From an uncultured Coriobacteriaceae bacterium (GTDB lineage: Bacteria > Actinomycetota > Coriobacteriia > Coriobacteriales > Coriobacteriaceae): 64,000 bases of DNA. The stretch is taken from positions 47,381-111,380 of the forward strand of contig CALUOP010000008.1 of the NCBI GenBank assembly GCA_944322305.1, in the 5' to 3' direction. The translations under genes were made by a program, and so were the position numbers. The notes beneath the pieces are model-generated. The model had not been told where the DNA came from and did not search any database. It was given only the letters and a program-made list of their open reading frames with translations. Positions within the stretch are counted from its first letter, which is position 1, and each line of letters begins with the position of its first letter. Positions 21,335 through 32,948 of the stretch are shown one piece after another.

Positions 21335-22351
21335 ATGAAGTGCTTTGTTGCGTCACACACCACCGCCCTCCGCGCCATCCGCTTCACCCGGCGCCGGTTC
21401 TACCTCCTGCCGTGGCGCGAGGTCGAGGCCGCCGAGCAGCAGGACGCTCTCCGCGCTTGCTCTGCCGGCGCGCGCACGCTGGACTGGGATCTCCTCGCAT
21501 GCAGCGGCCTGGTCGGTGACGACGCCCCGGCGGCGCATGCGCTGGTTGCGGCCGCCGGCAAGCGGAGGAGGAGCTCCCGCGTCTGTTGCCACGTCGCCCC
21601 CGCGTCGCTCCCCTCGCGCTCGCTGCTTCACGTGCGCGCCGACCTCTACACCGCCTCGCCGGCGCTTTGCTGCCTGCAGTTTGCCGAGGCGCACTCGCTG
21701 ATCCAAACGCTCGCCTTGGTCATGGAGCTGTGCGGCACGTTCACCATGTTTGAAGCGCCCAGGGACAAGGCAGAAAAGGAAGAGGGCGGCTACTGCGAGG
21801 CAGAGCAGGCCCTTACGCTCAACAAGCTCAACGCCTATCTTGCCCGTGTTGCAAAGACGCGCGGCACCGCGAAGACCCGCCGCGCGTTGCGCTACGCGCT
21901 CGAGGGCGCGCGCTCCCCCATGGAAGCTATCATGGCGGCTCAGTACCATCTGCCGTTCTCGCTCGGGGGATTCGGGTGCCGCACCATGTGGCTCAACCAT
22001 CGGCTCCCCTTTACGCGGCGGGCGCAGGCGGCATCGGGCATGCCCTACGCCGTATGCGACGCCTACCTCCCCGCCGCGCGCATCGACCTCGAGTACAACA
22101 GCGGGCATCACGACGGTCGCGGCGCGCGGCTGCACGACGAGAGGCGCTCGGCGGGAATGAGCGCGCTGGACGTTCAGACCATCGTCATCAACGGCGAGCA
22201 GCTGAGGAACGTCGAGGCGCTCGAGGCGATTGCGCAGACGATTTACCGACGTGCAGGCAAACGCTTTCAGAACCGCACAAAAGGCTCCGCCGTAAAACAG
22301 CTTGCCCTGCTAAACGAGCTGCGCGTGTGTTTCGGCCTCAAACCGTGCTAG
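21335..22351 (+). CDS. Uncharacterised protein with Vsr/DUF559-like nuclease-fold C-terminus
   Basis: I do not recognise a named gene. The 338-residue protein has a basic N-terminal half with no clear domain, then SPMEAIMAAQYHLPFSLGGF (about 193-212), a pattern I associate with actinobacterial AbiEi-like/DUF559 proteins. After it comes DLEYNSGHHDGRGARLHDER (about 250-269), which resembles the E-Y-D-G-x-H ... D-x-x-R core of very-short-patch-repair-like endonuclease folds. Whether catalytic residues are intact is uncertain (N replaces the usual D/G near the core). The ATG at 21335 has no strong ribosome-binding site. It stands alone between a tRNA and an AT-rich inverted-repeat element, which suggests an accessory origin. 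Confidence 0.65.
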   Translation: MKCFVASHTTALRAIRFTRRRFYLLPWREVEAAEQQDALRACSAGARTLDWDLLACSGLVGDDAPAAHALVAAAGKRRRSSRVCCHVAPASLPSRSLLHVRADLYTASPALCCLQFAEAHSLIQTLALVMELCGTFTMFEAPRDKAEKEEGGYCEAEQALTLNKLNAYLARVAKTRGTAKTRRALRYALEGARSPMEAIMAAQYHLPFSLGGFGCRTMWLNHRLPFTRRAQAASGMPYAVCDAYLPAARIDLEYNSGHHDGRGARLHDERRSAGMSALDVQTIVINGEQLRNVEALEAIAQTIYRRAGKRFQNRTKGSAVKQLALLNELRVCFGLKPC

Positions 22352-22374
22352 GCGCGCTTGAGGCATCGCGTATT

Positions 22375-22555
22375 TGTGCAAATATTCGAGCTATGGACGA
22401 TTCGATAACGTGTTGAAAAAACGATGTCGCTCAGAACGTCTCTTTTATGCATTCGGTCTATTGTTTTACCAGATAATTAGCGTTTTTTATTCATTTTGAT
22501 CAAGGCGCTCATTTTGCTGAACTTCAGAATCGTTCATAACTCGAATATTTGCACA
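22375..22555. mobile_element. MITE-like element, copy 1 (181 bp)
   Basis: The left arm (22375-22403, beginning TGTGCAAATATTCGAG) and right arm (22527-22555) are inverted repeats of 29 bp with two mismatches. The interior is AT-rich and non-coding. A second element with the same ends and nearly the same length lies at 35672-35853. Both contain GTTTTACCAGAT in the interior. No transposase and no obvious target duplication are seen, so 'MITE-like' describes form only. Confidence 0.7.
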
Positions 22556-22649
22556 CAAGGGTTGCGCACAGGCCCGCCCCAAGCGACGGCGAGCGGGTTT
22601 CAGCAGACGCCAACCGCCTCGCCAAGGTAAAACGGGTCAGACGCGGCGC

Positions 22650-22680
22650 AAAAAAGGGCATGGCCTTGTCGGCCATGCCC
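22650..22680 (-). terminator. Terminator of the xdh operon
   Basis: GGGCATGGCC and GGCCATGCCC (22656-22665 and 22671-22680) form a perfect 10-bp stem with a TTGTC loop. On the minus strand TTTTTT follows. It lies downstream of the molybdenum-subunit gene. Confidence 0.9.
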
Positions 22681-22811
22681 AAGCAGCTACCGAGAGTGCG
22701 GAGGGGCGATGGTGCGTGTCCGCGCTGCCGTGACGCCCGCTCGGCAGCGCTGGGCAAACGCTGCGCACATACCCCTTACGCGCAGGCACGTATCAAAGTG
22801 GCGCGGCCGGA

Positions 22812-25251
<2,440 letters not shown>

Positions 25252-25262
<11 letters not shown>

Positions 25263-25824
25263 GGGTGGGCACCTCCTTTGCGGGGGCGACCGGAACGGGA
25301 GCAGGCCGGGCGGCGGTGCCGGCGGCGGCAGGGCCCGAAGCGCCCGCGGCACCGGGCCAGGCGCCCGGGTCGGGACAGCCAAGATAGCGCTTGATGGCGC
25401 GCATCTGGCTCATGTAGCCCGTGCAGCGGCAGAGGTTGCCGGCCAAGAAGCGGCGGATCTCCTCGTCTGCGGGCACGCGGCCGGCAAGCTCGCGCTCGAA
25501 GGCGAGCACGTTCATCACCAGGCCGGGCGAGCAGAAGCCGCACTGCTCGGCGCCCTGCTCGGCAAGGCAGCGGGCCAAGCGGGCGGACTGATCCTGCAGG
25601 CCCTCCAGCGTGGTCACAGAGCGACCGTCCGCGCGCACGGCGAGCACCGCGCAGGAAAGCACCGGCGCGTCGTCGAGCCACACGGTGCACAGGCCGCAGT
25701 TGGTGGTCTCGCAGCCGCACTTCACGCTCTTGCAGCCGTGGGCGCGCAGAAACTCGTACAGGGTGGTGTCGGGCGTCACGTCGTCGGTAACGGGCGCGCC
25801 GTTAAGGGTCACGGTTACGTTCAC
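25252..25824 (-). CDS. xdhC: Xanthine dehydrogenase-type hydroxylase, 2Fe-2S subunit
   Basis: This protein of 190 residues has both iron-sulfur modules. The plant-ferredoxin-type cluster uses cysteines in KCGCETTNCGLC and a later C58. The C-terminal helical module uses QCGFCSPG and NLCRCTGY. It passes electrons from the Mo site to the FAD subunit. After about residue 150 there is a Pro/Ala-rich tail that is longer than usual. It starts with GTG at 25824, overlapping the stop of the FAD-subunit gene (GTGA), and itself overlaps the Mo-subunit gene, so the three are tightly coupled. The symbol follows the E. coli xdhABC naming for the iron-sulfur subunit. Confidence 0.92.
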
Positions 25825-26651
25825 AGGCTCTCCCCCTTCGCAGCCGCGGCGGAAGCCGCCTTTTCAATGGCGCGGCGCACGAGCACGCCGGCCACGTGGC
25901 GGCGGTAGCGCTCGCTCGCCCACATGTTGCCCGAGAACGGCAGCGCCTGCGCGGCTGCGCAGGCAGCGTCGACCTCGGCGGGCGCGGGCTGTGGGGAAAG
26001 AGCTCCACCCGTCACCAGGCGCGGTCGGCCGGGGCGCGCGCCCACGGCCACGCGCCAGGCGCCCGCCTCGCCGCACACGGCGCAGGTGCTCAGCACCGGG
26101 AAGTCGGTCGACTGATTGCGCACGGCCTGGTAGGAGGCCGCAACGGGGCCCGCCGGCACCACCACGTGGGTGAGCACGTCGCGCACGCGGCCCGGCTGGG
26201 CGAGGAAGGCCTCCAGCGGCAGGCGCCCCGCGCCGACAAGCTCCACGTGGGCGCCCAGCGCAAGCAGCGCGCAGCACACGTCCGAGAAGCCGAAGCGCCC
26301 GGCGACGCTGCCGCCCACGGTGGCGACGTTGCGAAACTGCACGCCCACGATGTCGCGCACCGCGCGGGCGAGAAGCCCGTCGGTGGCGGCTGCGAGGCGC
26401 TGGTCGGTCTCGACCCGGCGCAGGGTCACGTACGCGCCCAGGCGCAGCGCACGGCCGAACACCGGGTCGTCCGCGACCTCCTCGATAGCGTCGAGGCCAA
26501 GGCCGGCCAAGTCGATGGCCACGGGGATCGTGCCGGACCCCAGCCTGAGCCAAGCGCCGCCGCCGAGCACGCAGGCGCGCCGGTTTTTCTGCACGAGCTC
26601 GTACGCCTCTCGCACGCTGCCCGCGCGCACGTACCTTCCAATGGAAAGCAT
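25821..26651 (-). CDS. xdhB: Xanthine dehydrogenase-type hydroxylase, FAD subunit
   Basis: This 276-residue protein is of the CO-dehydrogenase medium-chain/FAD_binding_5 type. The FAD loops are visible as VLGGGAWLRLG (about 29-39) and VATVGGSVAG (about 109-118). A C-terminal CO_deh_flav_C-like domain starts near 170. It accepts electrons from the iron-sulfur subunit and passes them to a soluble acceptor. The ATG at 26651 has GGAGGG upstream; longer frames are Arg-rich filler. It is the first gene of the three-subunit operon, ending in GTGA overlap with the next. Confidence 0.9.
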   Translation of the reverse strand: MLSIGRYVRAGSVREAYELVQKNRRACVLGGGAWLRLGSGTIPVAIDLAGLGLDAIEEVADDPVFGRALRLGAYVTLRRVETDQRLAAATDGLLARAVRDIVGVQFRNVATVGGSVAGRFGFSDVCCALLALGAHVELVGAGRLPLEAFLAQPGRVRDVLTHVVVPAGPVAASYQAVRNQSTDFPVLSTCAVCGEAGAWRVAVGARPGRPRLVTGGALSPQPAPAEVDAACAAAQALPFSGNMWASERYRRHVAGVLVRRAIEKAASAAAAKGESL

Positions 26652-26811
26652 CTTCCCTCCCCGGTGGATAGCTTGCATGCTTCCAGTGTATAGGGTGGGC
26701 GCGCGGGCGCAAAGGGTCGCACGCCGCCGCGCACGAAAAAGGTGGGGCGAGCGGGCCGTATGGCAACAGCGGCCTTCGGCGCCGAGGCGCCGCCAGGGGA
26801 TCTGCGGCATG

Positions 26812-26841
26812 AAAAAGGGGCCGCAGCGTGCGCTGCGACCC
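26812..26841 (-). terminator. Terminator after gdhA
   Basis: GGGGCCGCAGCG and CGCTGCGACCC (26817-26838) form a stem, and on the minus strand TTTTT follows (26812-26816). It isolates gdhA from the xdh operon. Confidence 0.8.
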
Positions 26842-26894
26842 TCTCGGCCTAGCTTGGAAATCCGGCGTACCGAACGCCGGGCATTTTTAAAGCG

Positions 26895-28364
<1,470 letters not shown>

Positions 28365-28455
28365 TCATTTCGCAACAGGTGAGAAACGAAGTGGAGATGA
28401 CGGCGCAACGCGGAAACCTGGCCCTGCGGCGCGCAATCAGGCAACGGGTGTGGCG

Positions 28456-28640
28456 GCACGGTTCTTCTCGCCCGCCGCAAGCGGCGCGGGGGCAGCGATC
28501 TCGGCATGCGCCGGTTACGCATCTCTTCTCGGCCGGCGCGGGGCAGCGCTCCCGGCACGCTTCGGTTGCGCATCTCTTCTCGCCCACCGCAAGCAGCGCG
28601 CTCCCGGCACGCTTCGGTTGCGCATCCCTTCTCGGCCGCG
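28456..28640. repeat. Tandem repeats of about 52 bp
   Basis: The block GGTTGCGCATCTCTTCTCG recurs with small changes, its CATCTCTTCTCG core lying at 28520, 28571 and 28623 (periods 51 and 52). A partial first copy has TTCTTCTCG at 28462. The segments CTCCCGGCACGCTTCGG between cores are also conserved. It is non-coding as far as I can see. Confidence 0.8.
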
Positions 28641-28791
28641 TTTTGCATACCGATGCATAACCGCAACCTTTCTACCTGCGATAACAGAAGAGGTGACGGT
28701 TATGCCGCATAAACCCGCGAAGATAGGTATGCACAACCGTCACACCCCCGTTTGGGCGAGAAGCGCGGGCACTCAGGCGTGCGGGGCAGGT

Positions 28792-28820
28792 TTGCCAGAA
28801 CGGGGCAAAACCCGTATACT
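28792..28820 (+). promoter_or_regulatory. Promoter of the tRNA-Pro/tRNA-Gly unit
   Basis: TTGCCA (28792-28797) and TATACT (28815-28820) are separated by exactly 17 bases and lie about 42 bases before the first tRNA. This is the clearest sigma-70-type promoter in the window. Confidence 0.85.
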
Positions 28821-28862
28821 AGCGTGGTCGAGAGACAGGCAGGAATGCGTGTCTGTCGCTGT

Positions 28863-28939
28863 CGGGGCGTGGCGCAGCTTGGTAGCGCGCCTGCTTTGGG
28901 AGCAGGATGTCGCAGGTTCAAATCCTGTCGCCCCGACCA
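28863..28939 (+). tRNA. tRNA-Pro (anticodon UGG)
   Basis: The acceptor arm CGGGGCG pairs with CGCCCCG, followed by discriminator A and encoded CCA. The anticodon stem CCTGC/GCAGG holds loop TTTGGGA, giving UGG. The T-arm is CAGGTTCAAATCCTG. Confidence 0.95.
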
Positions 28940-28942
28940 CAG

Positions 28943-29016
28943 GCGGGCATAGTTCATCGGTAGAACCTCAGCCTTCCAAGCTGATGAGGCGGGTTCGACT
29001 CCCGTTGCCCGCTCCA
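28943..29016 (+). tRNA. tRNA-Gly (anticodon UCC)
   Basis: The acceptor arm GCGGGCA pairs with TGCCCGC, with discriminator T and encoded CCA. The anticodon stem TCAGC/GCTGA holds loop CTTCCAA, giving UCC. It starts three bases after tRNA-Pro, so both come from one transcript. Confidence 0.95.
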
Positions 29017-29026
29017 GGAACCTGCG

Positions 29027-29062
29027 CGGCCCCGGAACCCATGCGGTACCGGGGCCGTTTGC
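29027..29062 (+). terminator. Terminator of the tRNA pair
   Basis: CGGCCCCGGAAC and GTACCGGGGCCG form a stem around CCATGCG, and GTTTG follows on the plus strand. It lies just after tRNA-Gly. Confidence 0.75.
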
Positions 29063-29105
29063 TGTGCAGGGAGCCGGCAGCCGAGTAGAGCGCCGCTCCC
29101 CGCCC

Positions 29106-30188
29106 CTACCCGCGGTACCCGCGGCGCTCGCGAATGATCTCGGCGGCGATGGAGACGGCGATCTCGGCCGGGGTCTCGTCGCCCAGCGGCACGCCGACGG
29201 GCATGTGCAGGCGCGCGAGCTCCTCGGCCACGATCCCCCGCTCGGCCAGCACCCGCTTCACGTGCGCCGTTTTCTTTGCGCTGCCGAGACAGCCCACGTA
29301 GCGCGCCCGCGCCCCCAGCGCCTGCGCAAGCACCGCGACGTCCGAGCCGTGCGCCGGCGTGCACACCACCACGTAGTCGCACGGGGTTATGCGCACCTGC
29401 TCACCCAGGCGCTCAAACGGCGCGCACACCACGCGCTCCGCCGCGGGGAACCGCTCGGGCCGGGCAACGTCGGGACGGCTGTCACACACCGTCACGGCAA
29501 ACCCCAGCCCCGCGAGCACCGGCACCAGCGCGGCGCCCACATGCCCGCCCCCTATCACGAAGACACGCCCCTCGGGAACCACCGGCAGCACGAACACCCT
29601 ACCCAGGAGCTGGGGCTTCTCGCACGCCGTGATCGCCGCCGCGTCAAAGCCCTCGTGGGCGATAAGCACGCCCGCCGATCCTTCCGCACGGGCGGCCGCG
29701 GCCGCCGCCCGCTCCTCGGCACTCAGCGTGAAGGGGCGCGTTACCAGAGCGCCGTCGGCGTCGCGCGCAAGAACAGCCGCCGCCGGATCCTCGGGGTCGG
29801 CAAGGTCGACGGCAAGCCAGACCGCACCGCCCCCTTGCGCCTGCGCCAGCGCGCGGACGCCTTCGCCCGCCACCGCCGGGTCAACGTGCAGCAGGCACAC
29901 GCGCGCGTCGCCGCCGCAGACCATGCCGGTTGCGCTGCGGGCCCCGTCCATCGCAAAGGCGCGCACCGCCGAGGCGCCCGCCCCAAGGCAGCGCGCCGTC
30001 TCCTTGAGCACCAGGCGCTCCAACGCGCCGCCGCCCACGGTGCCTGCCATGCCGCCGTCGGCGCGCAGCGCCAGGCAGGCTCCCGCCTTGCGCGGCGCGG
30101 ACCCGTGCGTCTCCACCAGCAGGCAGAGCTCGGCCGACTCGCCCGCCGCGCGCGCCTCCTCAAGCGCCGCGATCACCTTCTCGTCCAT
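29106..30188 (-). CDS. XdhC/CoxI-family molybdenum hydroxylase maturation protein
   Basis: This 360-residue protein has the N-terminal XdhC_CoxI domain (VETHGSAPRKAGACLAL, then GTVGGGALE, about 25-60) and a C-terminal Rossmann-type XdhC_C domain with VIGGGHVGAAL (about 213-223). Family members bind or sulfurate the molybdenum cofactor and deliver it to xanthine dehydrogenase. It heads the selenium/molybdenum accessory cluster and is not an enzyme subunit despite the similar name. The start is either ATG 30188 or GTG 30197; GGAAGG lies closer to the GTG, so this end is uncertain. Confidence 0.9.
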   Translation of the reverse strand: MDEKVIAALEEARAAGESAELCLLVETHGSAPRKAGACLALRADGGMAGTVGGGALERLVLKETARCLGAGASAVRAFAMDGARSATGMVCGGDARVCLLHVDPAVAGEGVRALAQAQGGGAVWLAVDLADPEDPAAAVLARDADGALVTRPFTLSAEERAAAAAARAEGSAGVLIAHEGFDAAAITACEKPQLLGRVFVLPVVPEGRVFVIGGGHVGAALVPVLAGLGFAVTVCDSRPDVARPERFPAAERVVCAPFERLGEQVRITPCDYVVVCTPAHGSDVAVLAQALGARARYVGCLGSAKKTAHVKRVLAERGIVAEELARLHMPVGVPLGDETPAEIAVSIAAEIIRERRGYRG

Positions 30189-30286
30189 ATGGCGCACCCG
30201 CCTTCCCGGGCCGTGTATGCCCGCTCGTCCCTCTCGTCACCGGCGTCGCCCGCCCACCGGCCGGCCACCGCCCGCGCCGCAACCGA

Positions 30287-31078
30287 CTACCGCAGCGCGC
30301 CGGTCAGCGCGAGCAGCGCCTCCAGCACGCCGCCACCCACCGCGCGGGCCTTGTCCGACACCGTGAAGCAGTGCTCCTGCACGCCGCGCGGGTCGATGTC
30401 GCCCGCCTTCATGCCCGGCTCCACCGGCACGCCCGGGGCGAGAAGCCCGCGCAGCACGCCGTCTATCGTTGCCGGCAGCGGCACGTCGCCAACCCGCGCC
30501 ACCACCTCGCCGGCGCACACCGCATCCCCGATGGCGCGCAGCGGCTCGAACAAACCCGCCGCCGGCGCGCGCAGCACGCGGTCGGCACCGTGGCCGGCGA
30601 TAACGCCCGGAACCCCGGTGTCGGGGACCGCCGAACCCTTCCAGATCACGCGCCCCAGGTTGTGCCCGCGCTTGGTCTCCACCACGGCGTGGCAGTCGAC
30701 CCCCACCGCAAAGCCGGGGCCTGCGGCGACAACCGCCGGCGCGTCGGTGATGCGCGTGCCGGTGTTGCGCTTGGCGAGAATCGCGTCTACGAGCGCGTCG
30801 GGCTTAAGCTCCGCGACGCAACGCGCCGCGGGATCCACGAGCACGGCGACCGCGCCCGCCTCGGCGAGTGCGCCCGCTTCGGCGGTCGTGCGCGCCAGGC
30901 GCGCCGTCACGCCCTCGACCGCCGCCTCGCCCAGGCGCACCGCCTCGGAAAACGCCACCGTGCGGCGCACCGTGGTAGGCTGCGCCACCTCGGTGAGCAC
31001 GAGCCGGCAGCCGGCGGCGGCAAGGCGGCAGGCAATGCCGGTGGCGATGTCGCCGGCCCCGCGGATAACAACGAGCAT
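30287..31078 (-). CDS. yqeB: Selenium-dependent molybdenum hydroxylase system protein YqeB (EF2563 family)
   Basis: This 263-residue protein opens with VIRGAGDIATGIACRL, a dinucleotide-like glycine-rich motif, and contains AVGVDCHAVVETKRGHNLGRV (about 144-164). It ends with a biotinyl/lipoyl-like stretch (DGVLRGLLAPGVPVEPGMKAGD). These features match the YqeB/EF2563 family, whose genes co-occur with SelD and molybdenum hydroxylases; the biochemical role is unknown and proposed to be cofactor selenation. The ATG is at 31078. It lies just downstream of the divergent yqeC. Confidence 0.9.
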   Translation of the reverse strand: MLVVIRGAGDIATGIACRLAAAGCRLVLTEVAQPTTVRRTVAFSEAVRLGEAAVEGVTARLARTTAEAGALAEAGAVAVLVDPAARCVAELKPDALVDAILAKRNTGTRITDAPAVVAAGPGFAVGVDCHAVVETKRGHNLGRVIWKGSAVPDTGVPGVIAGHGADRVLRAPAAGLFEPLRAIGDAVCAGEVVARVGDVPLPATIDGVLRGLLAPGVPVEPGMKAGDIDPRGVQEHCFTVSDKARAVGGGVLEALLALTGALR

Positions 31079-31353
31079 GACCCCTCCCCTCGACGCCGGA
31101 CGAGCCGGGCGCCTTCCGGTTACGTTACGGCTATTCTCTCACGGCGCAGGCGCCCGAAGGCGCGTCAACGCGCCTTGCGGGGCGCGGCGGGCGGCAGCGG
31201 ACGAGAAGAGCGCGCCTCGCAGCGGGGTGCAACGCCGCCGATCCCCCACATCGCCGACGCGCAGCCGCCCCGCCTTCCCCGCGCGTCGTACCCGTGAGAC
31301 AATGCGGGGGCACACGTCCCGCGGGCATCTCCCGCCAACCGAAAAGAGCCGCC

Positions 31354-32079
31354 GTGACCGAGAGCATCCCCTTTTCCTTCCTGCCGCAGGCCCTGGGCCT
31401 GCGCCCCGGCGTTACGGCGATCATTGGCAGCGGCGGCAAAACCTCGCTGCTGAGGACCCTCGCGGACCAGCTGAGCGCCGAGGGCGCCTCCGTGGTGCTT
31501 GCCACCTCCACGCGCATCGCGCCGTTTGACGGCATGCCCTCCTGCACCGGCGCCGACCCGGCGGAGCTTTCCCGCCTGCTGGGCAGCGCACGCGCTGTCT
31601 GCGTCGGCACCCCCGCCGAACAGGGCAAACTCGCGGCACCCGCGGTGCCCTTCTGCGCCCTTGCGCGCAACGTTGACTACGTGCTGGTGGAGGCGGACGG
31701 TTCGCGGAGCCTCCCCCTCAAGGCGCACGCCGCGCACGAGCCCGTCATCCCGGCGGAAGCAACGCTCGTCGCAGCGGTGACGGGAGCCTCCGGCTTCGGC
31801 CAGCCGGTGCGCGCCGCCGCGCACCGGCCCGAGATCTTCTGCAAGCTCGCCGGCTGCGAGACCGGTGCGCCGGCAACGCCTGCCCTGGTAGCCCGCGCGC
31901 TTATGGCCGAATGGCTCGCCGGAACGCTCGACCGCGCAGGGGACGCGCGCCTGCGCGTGCTGGTAAACCAAGTGGACACGCCCGAGCGCCTCGAGGACAC
32001 GTGCGAGCTCCAGCGCGCCCTGCACGTCCCCGTGCTCGCCGCCAGCCTGGCGCAGCAGCGCCTGTGGCGCATCGCATGA
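31354..32079 (+). CDS. yqeC: Selenium-dependent hydroxylase accessory protein YqeC
   Basis: This 241-residue protein has a P-loop-like IIGSGGKTSLLRTLA (about 23-37), ATSTRIAPF and then VDYVLVEADGSRSLPLKAH, the marks of the YqeC family found with YqeB and SelD. It is a putative nucleotide-binding accessory factor for cofactor maturation. The start is GTG 31354, with AAAAGAG upstream; the longer frame is unlikely. It is the only plus-strand gene of this block and is divergent from yqeB (275-base gap) and convergent with the nucleotidyltransferase gene. Confidence 0.87.
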   Translation: MTESIPFSFLPQALGLRPGVTAIIGSGGKTSLLRTLADQLSAEGASVVLATSTRIAPFDGMPSCTGADPAELSRLLGSARAVCVGTPAEQGKLAAPAVPFCALARNVDYVLVEADGSRSLPLKAHAAHEPVIPAEATLVAAVTGASGFGQPVRAAAHRPEIFCKLAGCETGAPATPALVARALMAEWLAGTLDRAGDARLRVLVNQVDTPERLEDTCELQRALHVPVLAASLAQQRLWRIA

Positions 32080-32189
32080 AAGCGCCGACCGCGAACCTAG
32101 GCGCGCCCGTCGCATGCCGGCTGCGCCCTTGCGCCGCCTTCGAGAGAGGCGGTGCCAAACGCTTCGCCGGCCCCACCTGCCCCGCCGGA

Positions 32190-32786
32190 CTACCCCAGCA
32201 AGCGCGCCGCACGCTCTAGGTCTGCCGGCACGTCTATGTCGAGCAGCTCCTCGGCGGCCTGCGCGTCCACCAGCTCCACGTGCTTCTCGGCCGCTAGGAC
32301 CGAGCGCCCGCCGTCTGCACCCTCAAGCGCCATAAGCGCGCCGAAAAGGCGCCGCGGGAAGAGCACCGGGCTCGCCGGCGCGCCCGCCTGCGCCAGGCGC
32401 ACGGGGACCTCGGGCGCGGCGGCAAAGGCGTCGCGCAGCGCGTAAAAGCTCGCAGGCCGCACAAGCGGTTGGTCGCCGGGCAAAAACAGGCAGCCGTCCC
32501 AGCGCGCCGCCCCGAAGGTCAGGCCAGCGCGCACCGAGGCGGCGCGATCCGCGCCGCCGTGCAGCATGCAGGCCAAGCCGCGCTCGGCGCAGAGCTCGGC
32601 CACACGGGGCCAGCGCGTGGAGACCACCGTCTCGAAGCCGCCCGCGAGCGCGCTCGGTACCGAGAGCGCCGTGCGCACCACCACAGCCTCGCCGCCAAGC
32701 TCCGCCGTGAGCTTGTTGCCCGCGCCGCCGGCCGCCGAGAAGCGCCGCCCCTCCCCCGAGGCCATCACCACGCACCCCAGTCGCAT
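32190..32786 (-). CDS. MobA/MocA-like nucleotidyltransferase
   Basis: This 198-residue protein has the NTP-transferase opening CVVMASGEGRRF followed by the lysine in NKLTAELGG, then LFLPGDQPLVRP, the metal-binding aspartate motif of MocA/MobA proteins. MocA makes molybdopterin cytosine dinucleotide, the cofactor form used by xanthine-dehydrogenase-type enzymes of bacteria. The base specificity (CTP rather than GTP) is inferred from context. The ATG at 32786 has AAGGAGG upstream. It lies next to the permease and accessory genes. Confidence 0.88.
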   Translation of the reverse strand: MRLGCVVMASGEGRRFSAAGGAGNKLTAELGGEAVVVRTALSVPSALAGGFETVVSTRWPRVAELCAERGLACMLHGGADRAASVRAGLTFGAARWDGCLFLPGDQPLVRPASFYALRDAFAAAPEVPVRLAQAGAPASPVLFPRRLFGALMALEGADGGRSVLAAEKHVELVDAQAAEELLDIDVPADLERAARLLG

Positions 32787-32948
32787 CCCAACCTCCTTAC
32801 CTACGCGGCGGGGCCGCTGCACCCGGCAGCGGCCCCGCTCTTCTCGTTCGTATCGCTTGCATCGCCCGAGCCTGCGCGCTTCACACCCGCCCGCAGGGCA
32901 GGCCAGCACGGCATGCCGCGCCGTGCGGACGCCAAGCGCCGACCATGC

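Larger units (their letters stand above)
22352..22811. other. Intergenic with AT-rich element and xdh terminator
   Basis: These 460 bases separate two convergent genes and hold no supported gene. They contain the 181-bp inverted-repeat element at 22375-22555 and the terminator of the xanthine dehydrogenase operon at 22650-22680. The element is strikingly richer in A+T than the rest of the window. Confidence 0.75.

Noticed and set aside
20864..22555. Genomic island integrated at tRNA-Leu
   Set aside because: The tRNA's 3' end faces tig, not the nuclease gene. I see no integrase and no repeat of the tRNA 3' end beyond the gene.
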